Shown: positions 1 through 9,187 of the stretch, in pieces
How positions within the stretch are numbered: the stretch's first letter is position 1
Layout: every line of letters begins with the position of its first letter
Assembly: GCA_963169765.1 (NCBI GenBank)
Contig: CAUJEN010000140.1
Span: 8,554-72,553, forward strand
Length of the DNA: 64,000 nucleotides
Reading direction: 5' to 3'
From: QWHO01 sp021404945
GTDB taxonomy: Bacteria; Vulcanimicrobiota; Xenobia; Xenobiales; QWHO01
Program-made: the position numbers and the translations under genes
The notes under the pieces: model-generated
Told to the model about the DNA's origin: nothing
The model's input: only the letters and a program-made list of their open reading frames with translations
Database searches by the model: none

Positions 1-1
1 C

Positions 2-961
2 GTGGGCAAGGCGATGATACGGGTGCTCCAGGAACGCCATTTCCCGGTCGATGAGCTGCACGCCCTGGCCACGCCGCGCTCAGCCGGCACGAAGGTGGAA
101 GGTTACACCGTGCAATCGGTGGAGGAGTTCGATTTCGGCCGGGTGACCCTGGCTCTGTTTGCTGGCGGGGAGGTGGCCAGCTCGGTCTACGCTCCCCGGG
201 CCAACGAGTCGGGCGCCACGGTGGTGGACAATTCTGCCACCTACCGCATGGATCCCGGGGTTCCCCTGGTGGTGCCCGAAGTCAACCCGCACCATCTGGG
301 CAGCTCGAAGCTGGTGGCCAATCCCAACTGCTCCACCATCCAGATGGTGGTGGCCCTGGCCCCGCTGCACCGGGCAGCTGGACTCAAGCGCGTGATCGTG
401 ACCACCTTCCAGTCTGTTTCGGGCACCGGCAAGGACGCCATCGACGAGTTGCAGGCCCAGGCCGAGGCGTACGGGCAAGGCGAGCCCATGCCCGAAGCCA
501 GGGTCTATCCACGCCAGATCGCCTTCAACCTGCTGCCTCACATCGCGTCCTTTCAGAGCGACGGGTTCACCGGGGAAGAGCGCAAGATGATGGACGAGAC
601 GCGCAAGATCCTGGACCTGCCCGACCTGGCCATCACCGCCACCTGCGTGCGAGTGCCGGTGTTTTATGCTCATTCCGAGTCGGTGGCGGCCGAGTTCGCT
701 CGTCCCGTCAGCGTGGAGGAGGCGCGCAAGCTGCTCTCCGAGGCCCCCGGAGTGGTGCTGATGGATGATCCCGGCCAGGGCGTCTATCCCACCCCGCTCG
801 ACGCTCAGCACCAGGACCAGACCCTGGTGGGTCGCCTGCGCGTGGATCCGAGCGTGGCCAACGGGCTGAATTTCTGGGTGGTGGCCGACAACTTGCGCAA
901 GGGCGCCGCCACCAACGCCGTGCAGATCGCCGAGGCCCTGCTCGAGCAGGGCAAGCTCTAA
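2..961 (+). CDS. asd: Aspartate-semialdehyde dehydrogenase, 5' end cut by window
   Basis: NADPH-dependent reductive dephosphorylation of aspartyl-4-phosphate to aspartate semialdehyde, the branch point to Lys/diaminopimelate, Thr and Met. The catalytic Cys lies in NPNCSTIQM (codon at 329-331). The downstream substrate-binding stretch FQSVSGTGKDA and the end region GLNFWVVADNLRKGAATNA are typical of the family. The visible 319 residues open with VGKAM, which is the end of the usual GATGAVG nucleotide-binding loop, so the true start is roughly 15 codons upstream, outside the window. The GTG at base 2 is internal. The TPR gene follows after 7 bases, so the two may be cotranscribed. Confidence 0.96.
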   Translation: MGKAMIRVLQERHFPVDELHALATPRSAGTKVEGYTVQSVEEFDFGRVTLALFAGGEVASSVYAPRANESGATVVDNSATYRMDPGVPLVVPEVNPHHLGSSKLVANPNCSTIQMVVALAPLHRAAGLKRVIVTTFQSVSGTGKDAIDELQAQAEAYGQGEPMPEARVYPRQIAFNLLPHIASFQSDGFTGEERKMMDETRKILDLPDLAITATCVRVPVFYAHSESVAAEFARPVSVEEARKLLSEAPGVVLMDDPGQGVYPTPLDAQHQDQTLVGRLRVDPSVANGLNFWVVADNLRKGAATNAVQIAEALLEQGKL

Positions 962-968
962 GTCACGC

Positions 969-2243
969 GTGCGGCGCCTGCTGCTCGTTCTGGCTCTCTT
1001 TCTCGGGCCCGTGCAGGCGCAGATCGACCTGGACCAGGCAGCTCAGCGCGAGGCCCGGCTGCTCTACCAGCAGGGGGTGAACGCCCATCGCGAGGGTCGG
1101 CTCGAACGCGCCATCGACCTCTACCAGAGCGCCCTGGCCACCGACCCCGCTCGCCTGGAGGCGCGGGCCTTCCTGGGCCTGGCTCTAGACCAGAGCGATC
1201 GGCCGGCCGAGGCCCTGGAGCAGTATGACCTCTACCTCGACCAGGAGCCCGACGATCAGACCGTGGGCCTGAACCGGGCCGCCGCCCTGGTGCACCTGGC
1301 CCGCTGGGGCGAGGCACTGGAGAGGCTGGAATCCCTGCGCGTGAACCCCCGCCTGGAGGGCCTGCGACAGAATTTGCGCGGGGTCGCCCTGCTGCGCTCG
1401 GGGCAGGCCCAGAACGCGGCTCAGGCGTTCCAGAGCGCCCTGCAGGCCCAGAGCGACCTGGTCGAGGCCCGGGTCAACCTGGCCGCCGCCCTGCTTGTTC
1501 TGGGCCAGCGAGAGCAGGCCACCCGGGAGCTGCGGGCGGTGCTCTCGGCCCGGCCTCAGGACCCGCTGGCCAACAACAATCTGGGCGTGCTGCTCTCCGA
1601 TCAGGACCGCCCCGCCGCGCTGTCCGCCTTTCAGGTCGCTGCCCGCGAGCCGGAAGCCGAGTTGAACCTGGTCACCTTGCTGGCTGAGCAGGGCAAGCTG
1701 AACGAGGCCCTGCTGGCCGTCAGCCAGGTGGTGGATCAGCACCCCGAGCTGGATCGAGCCCGGGTTCTCTATGCCGTCGTGCTTTACCGCGCTGAGCGCC
1801 CGGCCGAAGCCGAGCGCGAGCTGGCTGAGCTGACGGGCTTTCTGCCCAGCCTCTACCGGGGGCTTTCGCTGCTGGCCCAGAGCCAGACCCGACGGGCTGT
1901 CGGCGAGCTGCGCGAGGCGGTGCTGGCCCGGCCCGACTCGGCCGTGGCTCATCACAACCTTTCGCTTGCCCTGGCGGCCAGCGATCAGCTCGACGAGGCC
2001 GTGCGCGAGGCCCGCCAGGCTCAAGAGCTGGCACCGGCCAGCCCGGCGGCGGCGCTGCAGCTGGGCGTTCTGGCCGTCCGGCAGCAGCGGTACAGCGATG
2101 CCATCGTCCATCTGGAGAGCTATCTGCGCCTGTCTCCCACGGCAAGCGACCGCGAGCTGGTGCGCGAGACCCTGTCCTGGCTCAAGAGCGTGGCGCCTCC
2201 AGCGCGCAGGAGCGGCCCGGAGCGCAGCCGGAAAAGCCCTTGA
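969..2243 (+). CDS. Secreted TPR-repeat protein
   Basis: 424 residues. It begins with a short signal peptide (RRLLLVLALFLGPVQA, cleavage likely before QI) and then consists almost entirely of 34-residue TPR-like helix pairs, for example around residues 30-100, 150-200 and 310-380, with typical A/G-x-L-Y and P-x-x-A positions. It is probably a periplasmic protein-protein scaffold, with no enzymatic motif. GTG start 7 bases after asd with no good ribosome-binding site, so translation may be coupled to asd. The partner is unknown. Confidence 0.85.
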   Translation: MRRLLLVLALFLGPVQAQIDLDQAAQREARLLYQQGVNAHREGRLERAIDLYQSALATDPARLEARAFLGLALDQSDRPAEALEQYDLYLDQEPDDQTVGLNRAAALVHLARWGEALERLESLRVNPRLEGLRQNLRGVALLRSGQAQNAAQAFQSALQAQSDLVEARVNLAAALLVLGQREQATRELRAVLSARPQDPLANNNLGVLLSDQDRPAALSAFQVAAREPEAELNLVTLLAEQGKLNEALLAVSQVVDQHPELDRARVLYAVVLYRAERPAEAERELAELTGFLPSLYRGLSLLAQSQTRRAVGELREAVLARPDSAVAHHNLSLALAASDQLDEAVREARQAQELAPASPAAALQLGVLAVRQQRYSDAIVHLESYLRLSPTASDRELVRETLSWLKSVAPPARRSGPERSRKSP

Positions 2244-2418
2244 CACGGTTTTCCCGCTGCGCGCCCAACTCCTTGTGCTGGCGGCCTCAGGGTGGTTGAA
2301 TCGCTTTAAAGCCACCGGAACGGGCACGATGTTCAAGATTTGGTTACCTTCTCGGTGTTCGATTCGGCATATACTCCGTCCGGGGAAATGGGGAGCAAAC
2401 GCGAGGAGGCCAATCTTC

Positions 2419-4287
2419 ATGCAGATCCGTGACGTCCGTACCCTGAGCCAGACCTACACCGCGCCGGTGAGCTCGGGCGGAAAACGGCCCCAGGAAGCTG
2501 CGGAGCCTCAGGATTCGGCCAATCTGTCCACCATGGGCACCTGGCACCGCAACAAGCTCGAGACCGTCAAGGCTGAGGCCGAGGCGCTGCGCCCCTCGCT
2601 GGGCGAGTTCGAGCCGGGCGAGGTGATCGTCAAGGTGCGACCCGGAATGGGCCTGGACGACTTCGCCAGCGATTACGGCTGCAGCGTGGAGGTCAAGTAC
2701 GACCTGCCCAAGTCCATGTTCAAGGATTTCGACGGCGAAATGATGCGCCTCAAGCTGCCCTCCGGCATGCAGACCGAGGAAGCCATCGCCATGATGCGCA
2801 AGGATCCCCGCGTCGCCTACGCGGTGCCCAACAACATCTATACACTCGACCCCGGCCAGGACGAGCCCGCTCCTCAGAGCGCCGGCCTGCAACAGAACAC
2901 CCCCAACGACCTGGATCCGGCCCTCTGGGGCCTGAACAACACCGGGCAGAACGGCGGCAAGGCCGGGGCCGACATCAACGCCCCGGAAGCCTGGAACATC
3001 TCCACCGGCAAGCGCCAGAGCGAGGGCGGTCCGCTGATCGCCGTGGTCGATACGGGCATCGACTACAACCATCCTGACCTCAAGAACAACATCTGGACCA
3101 ATCCCGGCGAGATCCCGGGCGACGGTATCGACAACGATGGCAACGGAGTCATCGACGACGTGCACGGCTACAACGCCTACGCCGACAACGGCAACCCCTT
3201 GGACGGCCACAGCCACGGCACTCACTGCGCCGGCACTATCGCCGCCGAGGGCAACAACAGCCAGGGCGTGGTGGGCGTGAACTGGCAGGCCACCCTGATG
3301 CCGGTCAAGATCTTCTCCGACGGCGGGCGCACCAGCGCCGACGCCATCATCCGCGGTATCACCTACGCCACCCGGATGGGGGCCCGCGTGACCTCCAACT
3401 CGTGGGGCGGAGGAGCCGCCAATGACGCCATCAAGGATGCCCTGCGCACCTCCCCGGCCCTGCACATCTTTGCGGCCGGCAACGACGGCAAGAACAACGA
3501 CTCGCGTCCCACCTACCCGGCCAACTACGACATCCCCAACATCGTGGCCGTGGCGGCCACTGACAAGAACGACCAGATCGCGAGCTTCTCCAACTATGGT
3601 CGCACGACCGTGGACGTGGCGGCTCCCGGGGTCGGCATCTACTCTACCGTTCCCAACGCCGGCTATGGCAACAAGAGCGGCACCTCCATGGCTACCCCCC
3701 ACGTGGCCGGCATGGCGGGGGTGATCTTCGCCGAGCACCCTGACCTCACCAACGACCAGGTCAAGCAGCGTCTGATCGGAAGCTCTGATCGAGTCTCCAA
3801 CCTCAACAACATGAGCGTCTCGCGCGGGCGCGTCAATCTCGAGCGCTCTCTCGAGACCGACAGCGCAGCGCCGGCCGCTCCCAACGACTTCCGACCCATC
3901 GAGTCTACCCCCGGCCAGGTCACCTTGACCTGGACGGCCACGGGCGACGACGGCTGGTGCGGTCAGGTCTCGAGCTACGAGGTCCGCTACTCCGACAAGC
4001 CCATCGTCGACGCCAACCCGGGCGACGAGCAGGTGGGCTTCGAGGACGCCATCCTGGTGGCCACGGACGCCCCGCAGGCCACGGGCGGCATCGAGTCCAC
4101 CTCGATCAAGCTCGAGCCCAGCCCGGAAGCGCGCACGATCTACGCCGGTCTGAAGCTGATCGACAATGTGGGCAACCGCTCCGAGCTGCGCACGGTAGCC
4201 ATCGAGGTCCCGGCGGCCCCGCCGCCCCCTCCGCCGCCCCCGCCGCCCGAGCCGCCGCCCGAGAATCCGCCCACGCCCAACCCGTAG
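2419..4287 (+). CDS. Subtilisin-like serine protease (S8) with fibronectin-type C-terminal domain
   Basis: 622 residues from the ATG at 2419, which has AGGAGG at 2404-2409; the open frame continues upstream but without a ribosome-binding site. Residues about 65-135 resemble an inhibitor/propeptide domain (EFEPGEVIVKVRPG). The catalytic triad is complete: D211 in AVVDTGID, H266 in GHSHGTHCAGT and S423 in SGTSMATPH, with oxyanion N355 in AAGNDGKN. A fibronectin-III-like domain follows (about 480-600), then a poly-proline tail. No classical signal peptide is visible at this start, which is odd for a protease with a propeptide. It may be exported by another route or have a different N-terminus. 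Confidence 0.93.
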   Translation: MQIRDVRTLSQTYTAPVSSGGKRPQEAAEPQDSANLSTMGTWHRNKLETVKAEAEALRPSLGEFEPGEVIVKVRPGMGLDDFASDYGCSVEVKYDLPKSMFKDFDGEMMRLKLPSGMQTEEAIAMMRKDPRVAYAVPNNIYTLDPGQDEPAPQSAGLQQNTPNDLDPALWGLNNTGQNGGKAGADINAPEAWNISTGKRQSEGGPLIAVVDTGIDYNHPDLKNNIWTNPGEIPGDGIDNDGNGVIDDVHGYNAYADNGNPLDGHSHGTHCAGTIAAEGNNSQGVVGVNWQATLMPVKIFSDGGRTSADAIIRGITYATRMGARVTSNSWGGGAANDAIKDALRTSPALHIFAAGNDGKNNDSRPTYPANYDIPNIVAVAATDKNDQIASFSNYGRTTVDVAAPGVGIYSTVPNAGYGNKSGTSMATPHVAGMAGVIFAEHPDLTNDQVKQRLIGSSDRVSNLNNMSVSRGRVNLERSLETDSAAPAAPNDFRPIESTPGQVTLTWTATGDDGWCGQVSSYEVRYSDKPIVDANPGDEQVGFEDAILVATDAPQATGGIESTSIKLEPSPEARTIYAGLKLIDNVGNRSELRTVAIEVPAAPPPPPPPPPPEPPPENPPTPNP

Positions 4288-4290
4288 CCC

Positions 4291-4322
4291 AAAAGCCCGG
4301 AGCAACTGCTCCGGGCTTTTTT
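4291..4322. terminator. Bidirectional rho-independent terminator
   Basis: An 11-bp perfect stem (4294-4304 with 4307-4317) is flanked by AAAA on the left and TTTTTT on the right. It lies between the convergent protease and kinase genes and reads as a terminator in both directions. The kinase stop codon overlaps its edge. Confidence 0.88.
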
Positions 4323-6556
4323 CACCCTCTGGAGCGAAGCTCGGCCGGAACCACTACGGCACTGGTCTGCTCCCAGCTGCGCTTGAGCCGCCCCACCTCC
4401 TCAAGCAGTCCGGCACGCGCGTGCAGGGCTGCATCCAGACGCCCCTCCTCGGCCAGGATCACGATCTGGGCTGCAGCTCGGGCGGCCGGGGTGGCCGACA
4501 GCTCAGTCAGCCAGGCGCCCATCTCCCAGGCCACCTTGACGAGGGTCCCGGCGTCGCGCGCGCGGAAGGCCTGGTCGAGTCGGGCCAGCCGGCTGGCCCA
4601 GCTCTGCTCGAGGGCCTGGCGAGCATCCTCGCGGCGCTCGGGGGCGACCGGGGGCTCCATGCTCGATGAGCTCGGGCCGGCCAGGGTGGCCGCCAGGGTG
4701 GAAAGGAGCTCGGCCTCCTCCACCGGCTTGGAGAGGAACTTGTCCATGCCCGCTTCCAGGCAGCGACGAGTCCAATCTTCCCGCTCATGCCCGGTGAGGG
4801 CCACGATGGGAGTCCTGTTGCCCTGCGAGCGCAGCACGCGGGTGGCCTCCAAGCCGTTCATGGTGGGCATCTCCAGGTCCATCAAGATGACATCGAAGTC
4901 GCGCAGGCTGCACATGTCCACCGCCACCTGCCCGTCTCCGGCCACGGCCACCTCGTGGCCGTGGGGCTGTAAGAGCCCGCAGACCAGTGTCTGATTGATC
5001 AGGCTGTCGTCCACCAGCAGAATCTGCAGGGGACGGGCCGGAACCTGCGGTTTGGCAGGCGCCGGGGCCGGGCCGGACACGGGCAGGCTCAGGGTGAAGG
5101 TGATGCTGGACTCGTCCTCCCAGAACTGGCCGCCCATTTTTTCGATCAACCCCTGGGTCAGCGCCAGCTCGAGCAGGCCCCGTCCGCTGGTGGTCTCGGT
5201 GCGGTGAGCCGCGCTCACGACGACGCGAAGGCCAACAGCCTGGCCCGTGGCCGAGTCTTTCAGGACCTCCAGCTTGACCTGTCCCTGGCGGGTCGACTCC
5301 AGCGCACGCGACAGCGTCTGAATGAGAATCTGGCGCAGGCGCAGGGGATCGCAGCTCAGGGTATCGGGCACGGTCGTGTCCACCTGACCGCTCAGCTCCA
5401 GCCCTCGCTGGCGGGCCTGCGGCTGCAACTCGCTGAGGACGCCCTGCAGCAGCCCCCGCAGGTCGGTGGGGACGGGATCCAATCGCAGCCGGCCGAACTC
5501 GAGCCGTGTGTAGTCGATCAGCCCTTGCAGCAGGCTGCGCACCTCGCGGGTGGAGGCCTCCAGCGCCTCTACATACTGCCGCTCGGAGGGGCGCAGATTG
5601 GCGTCTTTGAGCAGGCGCGCATTGCCGGTGATCCCGTTCATGGGGTCGCGAATGTCGTGGCTTAAGGCCAGCAGCACCGCACCCGGGTCACGTGCTGCCA
5701 GCGCTTGCCGGGGCTCGAACTCGGGCTCGGCCACCGGGTCGGGAGCCGATTCGCTGCCCAGCGCGGCCAGCAAGATCTGGCGCACCTGCCCGGCCGACCG
5801 GGGACGCAGGTCAGGCTCCTTCTCCAGCAAGCGGCGCATCAGCGCGTCCAACGAGGGAGGCAGATCTGGGCGCAAATCGCGCAGTGAGGGAGCAGGATCG
5901 CGCAGGTGGGCCTGCAAGAGCGCAAAGTCGGTATCGCGCACGAAGGGCCACTTCCCGGTCAGGGCTTCGAACAGGGTCACGCCCAGCGAATAGAGGTCAC
6001 CGGGAGGTCCGGTTTCGCGGGTGCTGAGGATCTGCTCGGGGGAGACGTAAGCGGCCGTCCCCATCATCACGCCCGTCTGGGTGAGCCCTGAGCGGGCTCC
6101 CACCTGGCGCACCAGCCCCAGGTCAGCGATTTTGGGCGTGCCGTCGCTGTGGAAGAGGATATTGCCCGGCTTGAGGTCACGGTGCACCAGTCCTCGGTCG
6201 TGGATGTACTCCAGGCCGTCGCAGATCTGGGCGAAGGTGCGCAAGATCTCGGGAAGATCCGGATTGCGGGCCATCAGGACGTAGAGATTGCCTCCCTCGA
6301 GGAGCTCCATCACCAGAACGTGCTGGCCTTCGTGCTCAAGCGAGTCGATCAGGCTGACCACGTTGGGATGGGAGAGGGCCGCGAGGGCTCGGGCTTCCTG
6401 ACGCTGGCGCTCGATGGTCTCTTGATCCGAGCCCGCGAACAGGAACTTGACGGCCACCTCCTGGCCGCTGCGCTGGTCCACGGCCCGCACGACCTCGCCC
6501 ATTCCGCCCTTGCCCAGCGAGGAAACATAAGTCAGGAAAGAAGGCAGTCGAATCAA
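4322..6556 (-). CDS. Ser/Thr protein kinase fused to degenerate histidine-kinase module and receiver domain
   Basis: 744 residues. Residues about 8-265 are a PknB-type kinase: Gly loop GKGGMG 15-20, K37, HRD 125-127, DLG 145-147 and GTAAYVSPE in the activation segment, so it looks active. Residues 290-360 form a HisKA-like segment with H300 in SHDIRDPMNGI. The following ATPase-like domain (365-495) has lost its N-box asparagines (LIQTLSRALEST) and a recognisable G1 box, so ATP binding there is doubtful. A receiver domain (509-627) keeps D560 and K610. The tail (640-725) looks like an Hpt four-helix domain with Trp in place of His. The start overlaps the HD-GYP stop by 4 bases (ATGA), so the two are translationally coupled. 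Confidence 0.92.
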   Translation of the reverse strand: MIRLPSFLTYVSSLGKGGMGEVVRAVDQRSGQEVAVKFLFAGSDQETIERQRQEARALAALSHPNVVSLIDSLEHEGQHVLVMELLEGGNLYVLMARNPDLPEILRTFAQICDGLEYIHDRGLVHRDLKPGNILFHSDGTPKIADLGLVRQVGARSGLTQTGVMMGTAAYVSPEQILSTRETGPPGDLYSLGVTLFEALTGKWPFVRDTDFALLQAHLRDPAPSLRDLRPDLPPSLDALMRRLLEKEPDLRPRSAGQVRQILLAALGSESAPDPVAEPEFEPRQALAARDPGAVLLALSHDIRDPMNGITGNARLLKDANLRPSERQYVEALEASTREVRSLLQGLIDYTRLEFGRLRLDPVPTDLRGLLQGVLSELQPQARQRGLELSGQVDTTVPDTLSCDPLRLRQILIQTLSRALESTRQGQVKLEVLKDSATGQAVGLRVVVSAAHRTETTSGRGLLELALTQGLIEKMGGQFWEDESSITFTLSLPVSGPAPAPAKPQVPARPLQILLVDDSLINQTLVCGLLQPHGHEVAVAGDGQVAVDMCSLRDFDVILMDLEMPTMNGLEATRVLRSQGNRTPIVALTGHEREDWTRRCLEAGMDKFLSKPVEEAELLSTLAATLAGPSSSSMEPPVAPERREDARQALEQSWASRLARLDQAFRARDAGTLVKVAWEMGAWLTELSATPAARAAAQIVILAEEGRLDAALHARAGLLEEVGRLKRSWEQTSAVVVPAELRSRG

Positions 6557-7794
6557 GTGCGGGTCGGATCGGCCCGGCGGGCGGGGAGTTTGAGAGGAGT
6601 CTTGCCCTGGCGCTCGATGACGTTGAGGAACAAGCGCAGCAGCTTGGGATCAAAGTGCTTGCCGCTCATGTCGTTCATCACCTCGACCGCCTTCTCGGTC
6701 GAGAAGGCCTCGCGATGGGGGCGACGACGGGTCAGGGCGTCGAACACCTCGCACATGCCGATCAACTGGGCCCCCACCGGGATGGAGGAGCCCTTCAGGG
6801 CGAAGGGGTAGCCGGCTCCATCGTAGCGCTCATGATGGTAGAGGATCATCGGCAGGCTGCGCTCGAGAAACCCCAGCGGTTGCAGGAGGTCCAGCGCCTT
6901 CTTGGGATGCTCCTTCACCAGCGCCATCTCTTCCTCGGTCAGCTTGCCGTCCTTGTAGATGACTTCGGCCGGTACCGTCAGGGTACCGATGTCGTGCAAC
7001 AGTGCTGCCAGCCGTAACGACTCCAGATCGCGCTCGGACATGCGAAGCTCCTGTCCCACCTTCAGGCAGAGCTCGGTGACCCGAGACGACTTGCCGCGGA
7101 AGTACGGGTCGCGCTCTTCGATCTGGGCGGCGATGAAGGTAAGAGCTTCCAGCGAGGTTCGCTGCGACTCGACGAAGGTCCCACCGCTGTGGGCGGCCAG
7201 GGAGAAGGGGATGGCCATGAAGGCCAGCAGGTTGATGTCCGAGCCGGTCCAGAACGGACCCGCCGACTGGCGGGCCACGAACACCACCCCGAACACATCC
7301 GAGGCGTTTCGAAGAGGAGCCACCATCACCTCGTTGATGGGCTCGTGCTTGCGGAACACCGCCAGCTGGCGATCGCCCTTGCCGATGCGGACGGGCCGCC
7401 CGGTTTCCAGCAAGTAGGTCACCAGCCCGGATTTGGCGGGCAGCCGCAGGTTCTCGCGGCTTTCAGCCGAGAGGCCGTCCGCTCCAGCGATGACGTACTC
7501 GCTGTCGCGCTTGAGCAAAAGGCCTGCATAGTCAGCCGAGAGATACTCCCGGGCCATCCTGGTCACATTATCATAGAGCTTATCGGCGTCCTGGATCGAG
7601 GAGAGCCCCACGAGCATGCCCGGCAGGCCTTCACTGCGGCGCAGTTGCTCTTCGAGCTCGCTGCGCACTTTGAAGAGCTGCTCTTTGAGCGCTTCAGGAT
7701 CGGCTGAGCGGCCGCCCATGCGGCTCAAGAGCCAGCCGACGATCAGGCCAGCGAGCGTGCCCCCGAGGGTAACGTAGAGGTTCAGGTCTTCCAC
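6553..7794 (-). CDS. Membrane-anchored GAF / HD-GYP domain protein
   Basis: 413 residues, GTG start. There is one transmembrane helix near residues 7-25, a short coiled coil (35-55), a GAF-like sensor domain (about 60-205) and an HD-GYP domain (215-395) with HD at 267-268 and HHERYDGAGYP at 320-330. HD-GYP proteins usually hydrolyse cyclic di-GMP. The first conserved metal-ligand His of the family (G-H-S-x-R-V) appears to be Lys235 here (RGKSSRV), so activity may be altered. It is cotranscribed with the downstream kinase (ATGA overlap), suggesting one signalling unit. Confidence 0.9.
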   Translation of the reverse strand: MEDLNLYVTLGGTLAGLIVGWLLSRMGGRSADPEALKEQLFKVRSELEEQLRRSEGLPGMLVGLSSIQDADKLYDNVTRMAREYLSADYAGLLLKRDSEYVIAGADGLSAESRENLRLPAKSGLVTYLLETGRPVRIGKGDRQLAVFRKHEPINEVMVAPLRNASDVFGVVFVARQSAGPFWTGSDINLLAFMAIPFSLAAHSGGTFVESQRTSLEALTFIAAQIEERDPYFRGKSSRVTELCLKVGQELRMSERDLESLRLAALLHDIGTLTVPAEVIYKDGKLTEEEMALVKEHPKKALDLLQPLGFLERSLPMILYHHERYDGAGYPFALKGSSIPVGAQLIGMCEVFDALTRRRPHREAFSTEKAVEVMNDMSGKHFDPKLLRLFLNVIERQGKTPLKLPARRADPTRT

Positions 7795-7836
7795 TCGCCC
7801 TCTCGGACGTCCGGCTCTGAGGCCGGTTAATTTGAA

Positions 7837-9105
7837 TCAGGAAGCTTCCTTCATGTCCTCGACGAACATCAAGGTGGGCTCTTCGCGCTTCTCGATGACC
7901 TCCTGGGTGATCACGCATTTGCGGGCATTGGAGAGAGACGGGATCTCATACATCACGTCGAGCATCACTTCTTCCACGATGCTTCGCAGAGCGCGAGCGC
8001 CTGTCTTGCGGGTCTGGGCCTCGCGTGCGATGGAGCCGACCGCTTCCTTGGTGAACACCAGGTCGACCCCGTCCATGCTGAAGATCTTCTGGTACTGCTT
8101 GACCAGTGCGTTGCGCGGCTCGGTGAGAATCTTCACCAGAGCGTCCTCGTCCAGCGCATTCAGCGTCACCACGATGGGCAGACGCCCCACGAACTCGGGG
8201 ATCAGCCCGAACTTGAGCAGGTCTTCCGGCAGCACCTGAGCGAGCAGCTCGCCCACGTTCCGGTTACGCTTGCTTTCGATGTTGGCGCGGAAGCCCATGT
8301 TCTGGTTGCGAATGCGGGTCTCGATGATCTTCTCGAGTCCCTCGAAAGCCCCCCCACAGATGAACAGGATGTTGGTTGTATCGATCTGGATGAACTCCTG
8401 ATGGGGGTGCTTGCGGCCCCCCTGAGGCGGAACATTGGCCTCGGTGCCCTCCAGAATCTTGAGCAGAGCTTGCTGGACGCCTTCGCCCGAGACGTCGCGG
8501 GTGATGGACGGGTTCTCCGACTTGCGGGCGATCTTGTCGATCTCGTCGATGTAGATGATACCCTGTTGGGCACGCTTTACGTCGTAGTCGGCCGCCTGGA
8601 TCAGCTTGAGCAGGATGTTCTCGACATCCTCGCCCACGTAGCCGGCCTCGGTCAGGGAGGTGGCGTCGGCCAGAGCCAGCGGAACATTCAGGATCTTGGC
8701 CAGCGTCTGAGCCAGATAGGTCTTGCCGCAACCGGTCGGGCCGATGAGAAGGACGTTGCTCTTCTGAAGCTCGACTTCCTCACCGCTGGGAGGGCTTCCC
8801 CCCTTCATATGGATGCGCTTGTAGTGATTGTATACGGCCACCGAGAGGGTTTTCTTGGCCTTCTCCTGGCCCACCACGTACTGGTCGAGGATCTGGTTGA
8901 TCTCCTTGGGCTTGGGCAGGTTCCGGAAGCGCAACGGGTCTTCCGTGGTGCGGGAGAGCTCTTCCTCGATAATCTCATTGCACAGCTCGATGCACTCGTC
9001 ACAGATGTACACCCCGGGACCAGCGATCAGCTTGCGCACCTGATCTTGATTCTTGCCGCAAAAAGAGCACTTCAGGGTACCCCGGTCATCCCCGAAACGG
9101 AACAT
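7837..9105 (-). CDS. clpX: ClpX, ATP-dependent Clp protease ATP-binding subunit
   Basis: AAA+ unfoldase that recognises tagged substrates and feeds them to ClpP. 422 residues. The N-terminal zinc-binding domain has CSFCGKN and CDECIELC. Walker A is GPTGCGKT and Walker B is IYIDEIDKIA; the RKSENPSITRDVSGEGVQQALLK stretch contains the pore-loop and sensor region. Near-identical in layout to known ClpX. The ATG at 9105 is preferred over the TTG one codon upstream because GGAGG sits 6 bases before it. It lies downstream of clpP and tig on the same strand. Confidence 0.98.
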   Translation of the reverse strand: MFRFGDDRGTLKCSFCGKNQDQVRKLIAGPGVYICDECIELCNEIIEEELSRTTEDPLRFRNLPKPKEINQILDQYVVGQEKAKKTLSVAVYNHYKRIHMKGGSPPSGEEVELQKSNVLLIGPTGCGKTYLAQTLAKILNVPLALADATSLTEAGYVGEDVENILLKLIQAADYDVKRAQQGIIYIDEIDKIARKSENPSITRDVSGEGVQQALLKILEGTEANVPPQGGRKHPHQEFIQIDTTNILFICGGAFEGLEKIIETRIRNQNMGFRANIESKRNRNVGELLAQVLPEDLLKFGLIPEFVGRLPIVVTLNALDEDALVKILTEPRNALVKQYQKIFSMDGVDLVFTKEAVGSIAREAQTRKTGARALRSIVEEVMLDVMYEIPSLSNARKCVITQEVIEKREEPTLMFVEDMKEAS

Positions 9106-9187
9106 CAAAACCTCCTCGATCTACCCGAACGGCCGCGTGGCCCTGAATATTCATTGGAACCGGACCGGCAGCCCGGACGCCAGCAAG

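Noticed and set aside
2344..4305. 653-codon antisense frame across the protease gene
   Set aside because: GC-rich antisense shadow; the plus-strand protease has an intact catalytic triad and ribosome-binding site.
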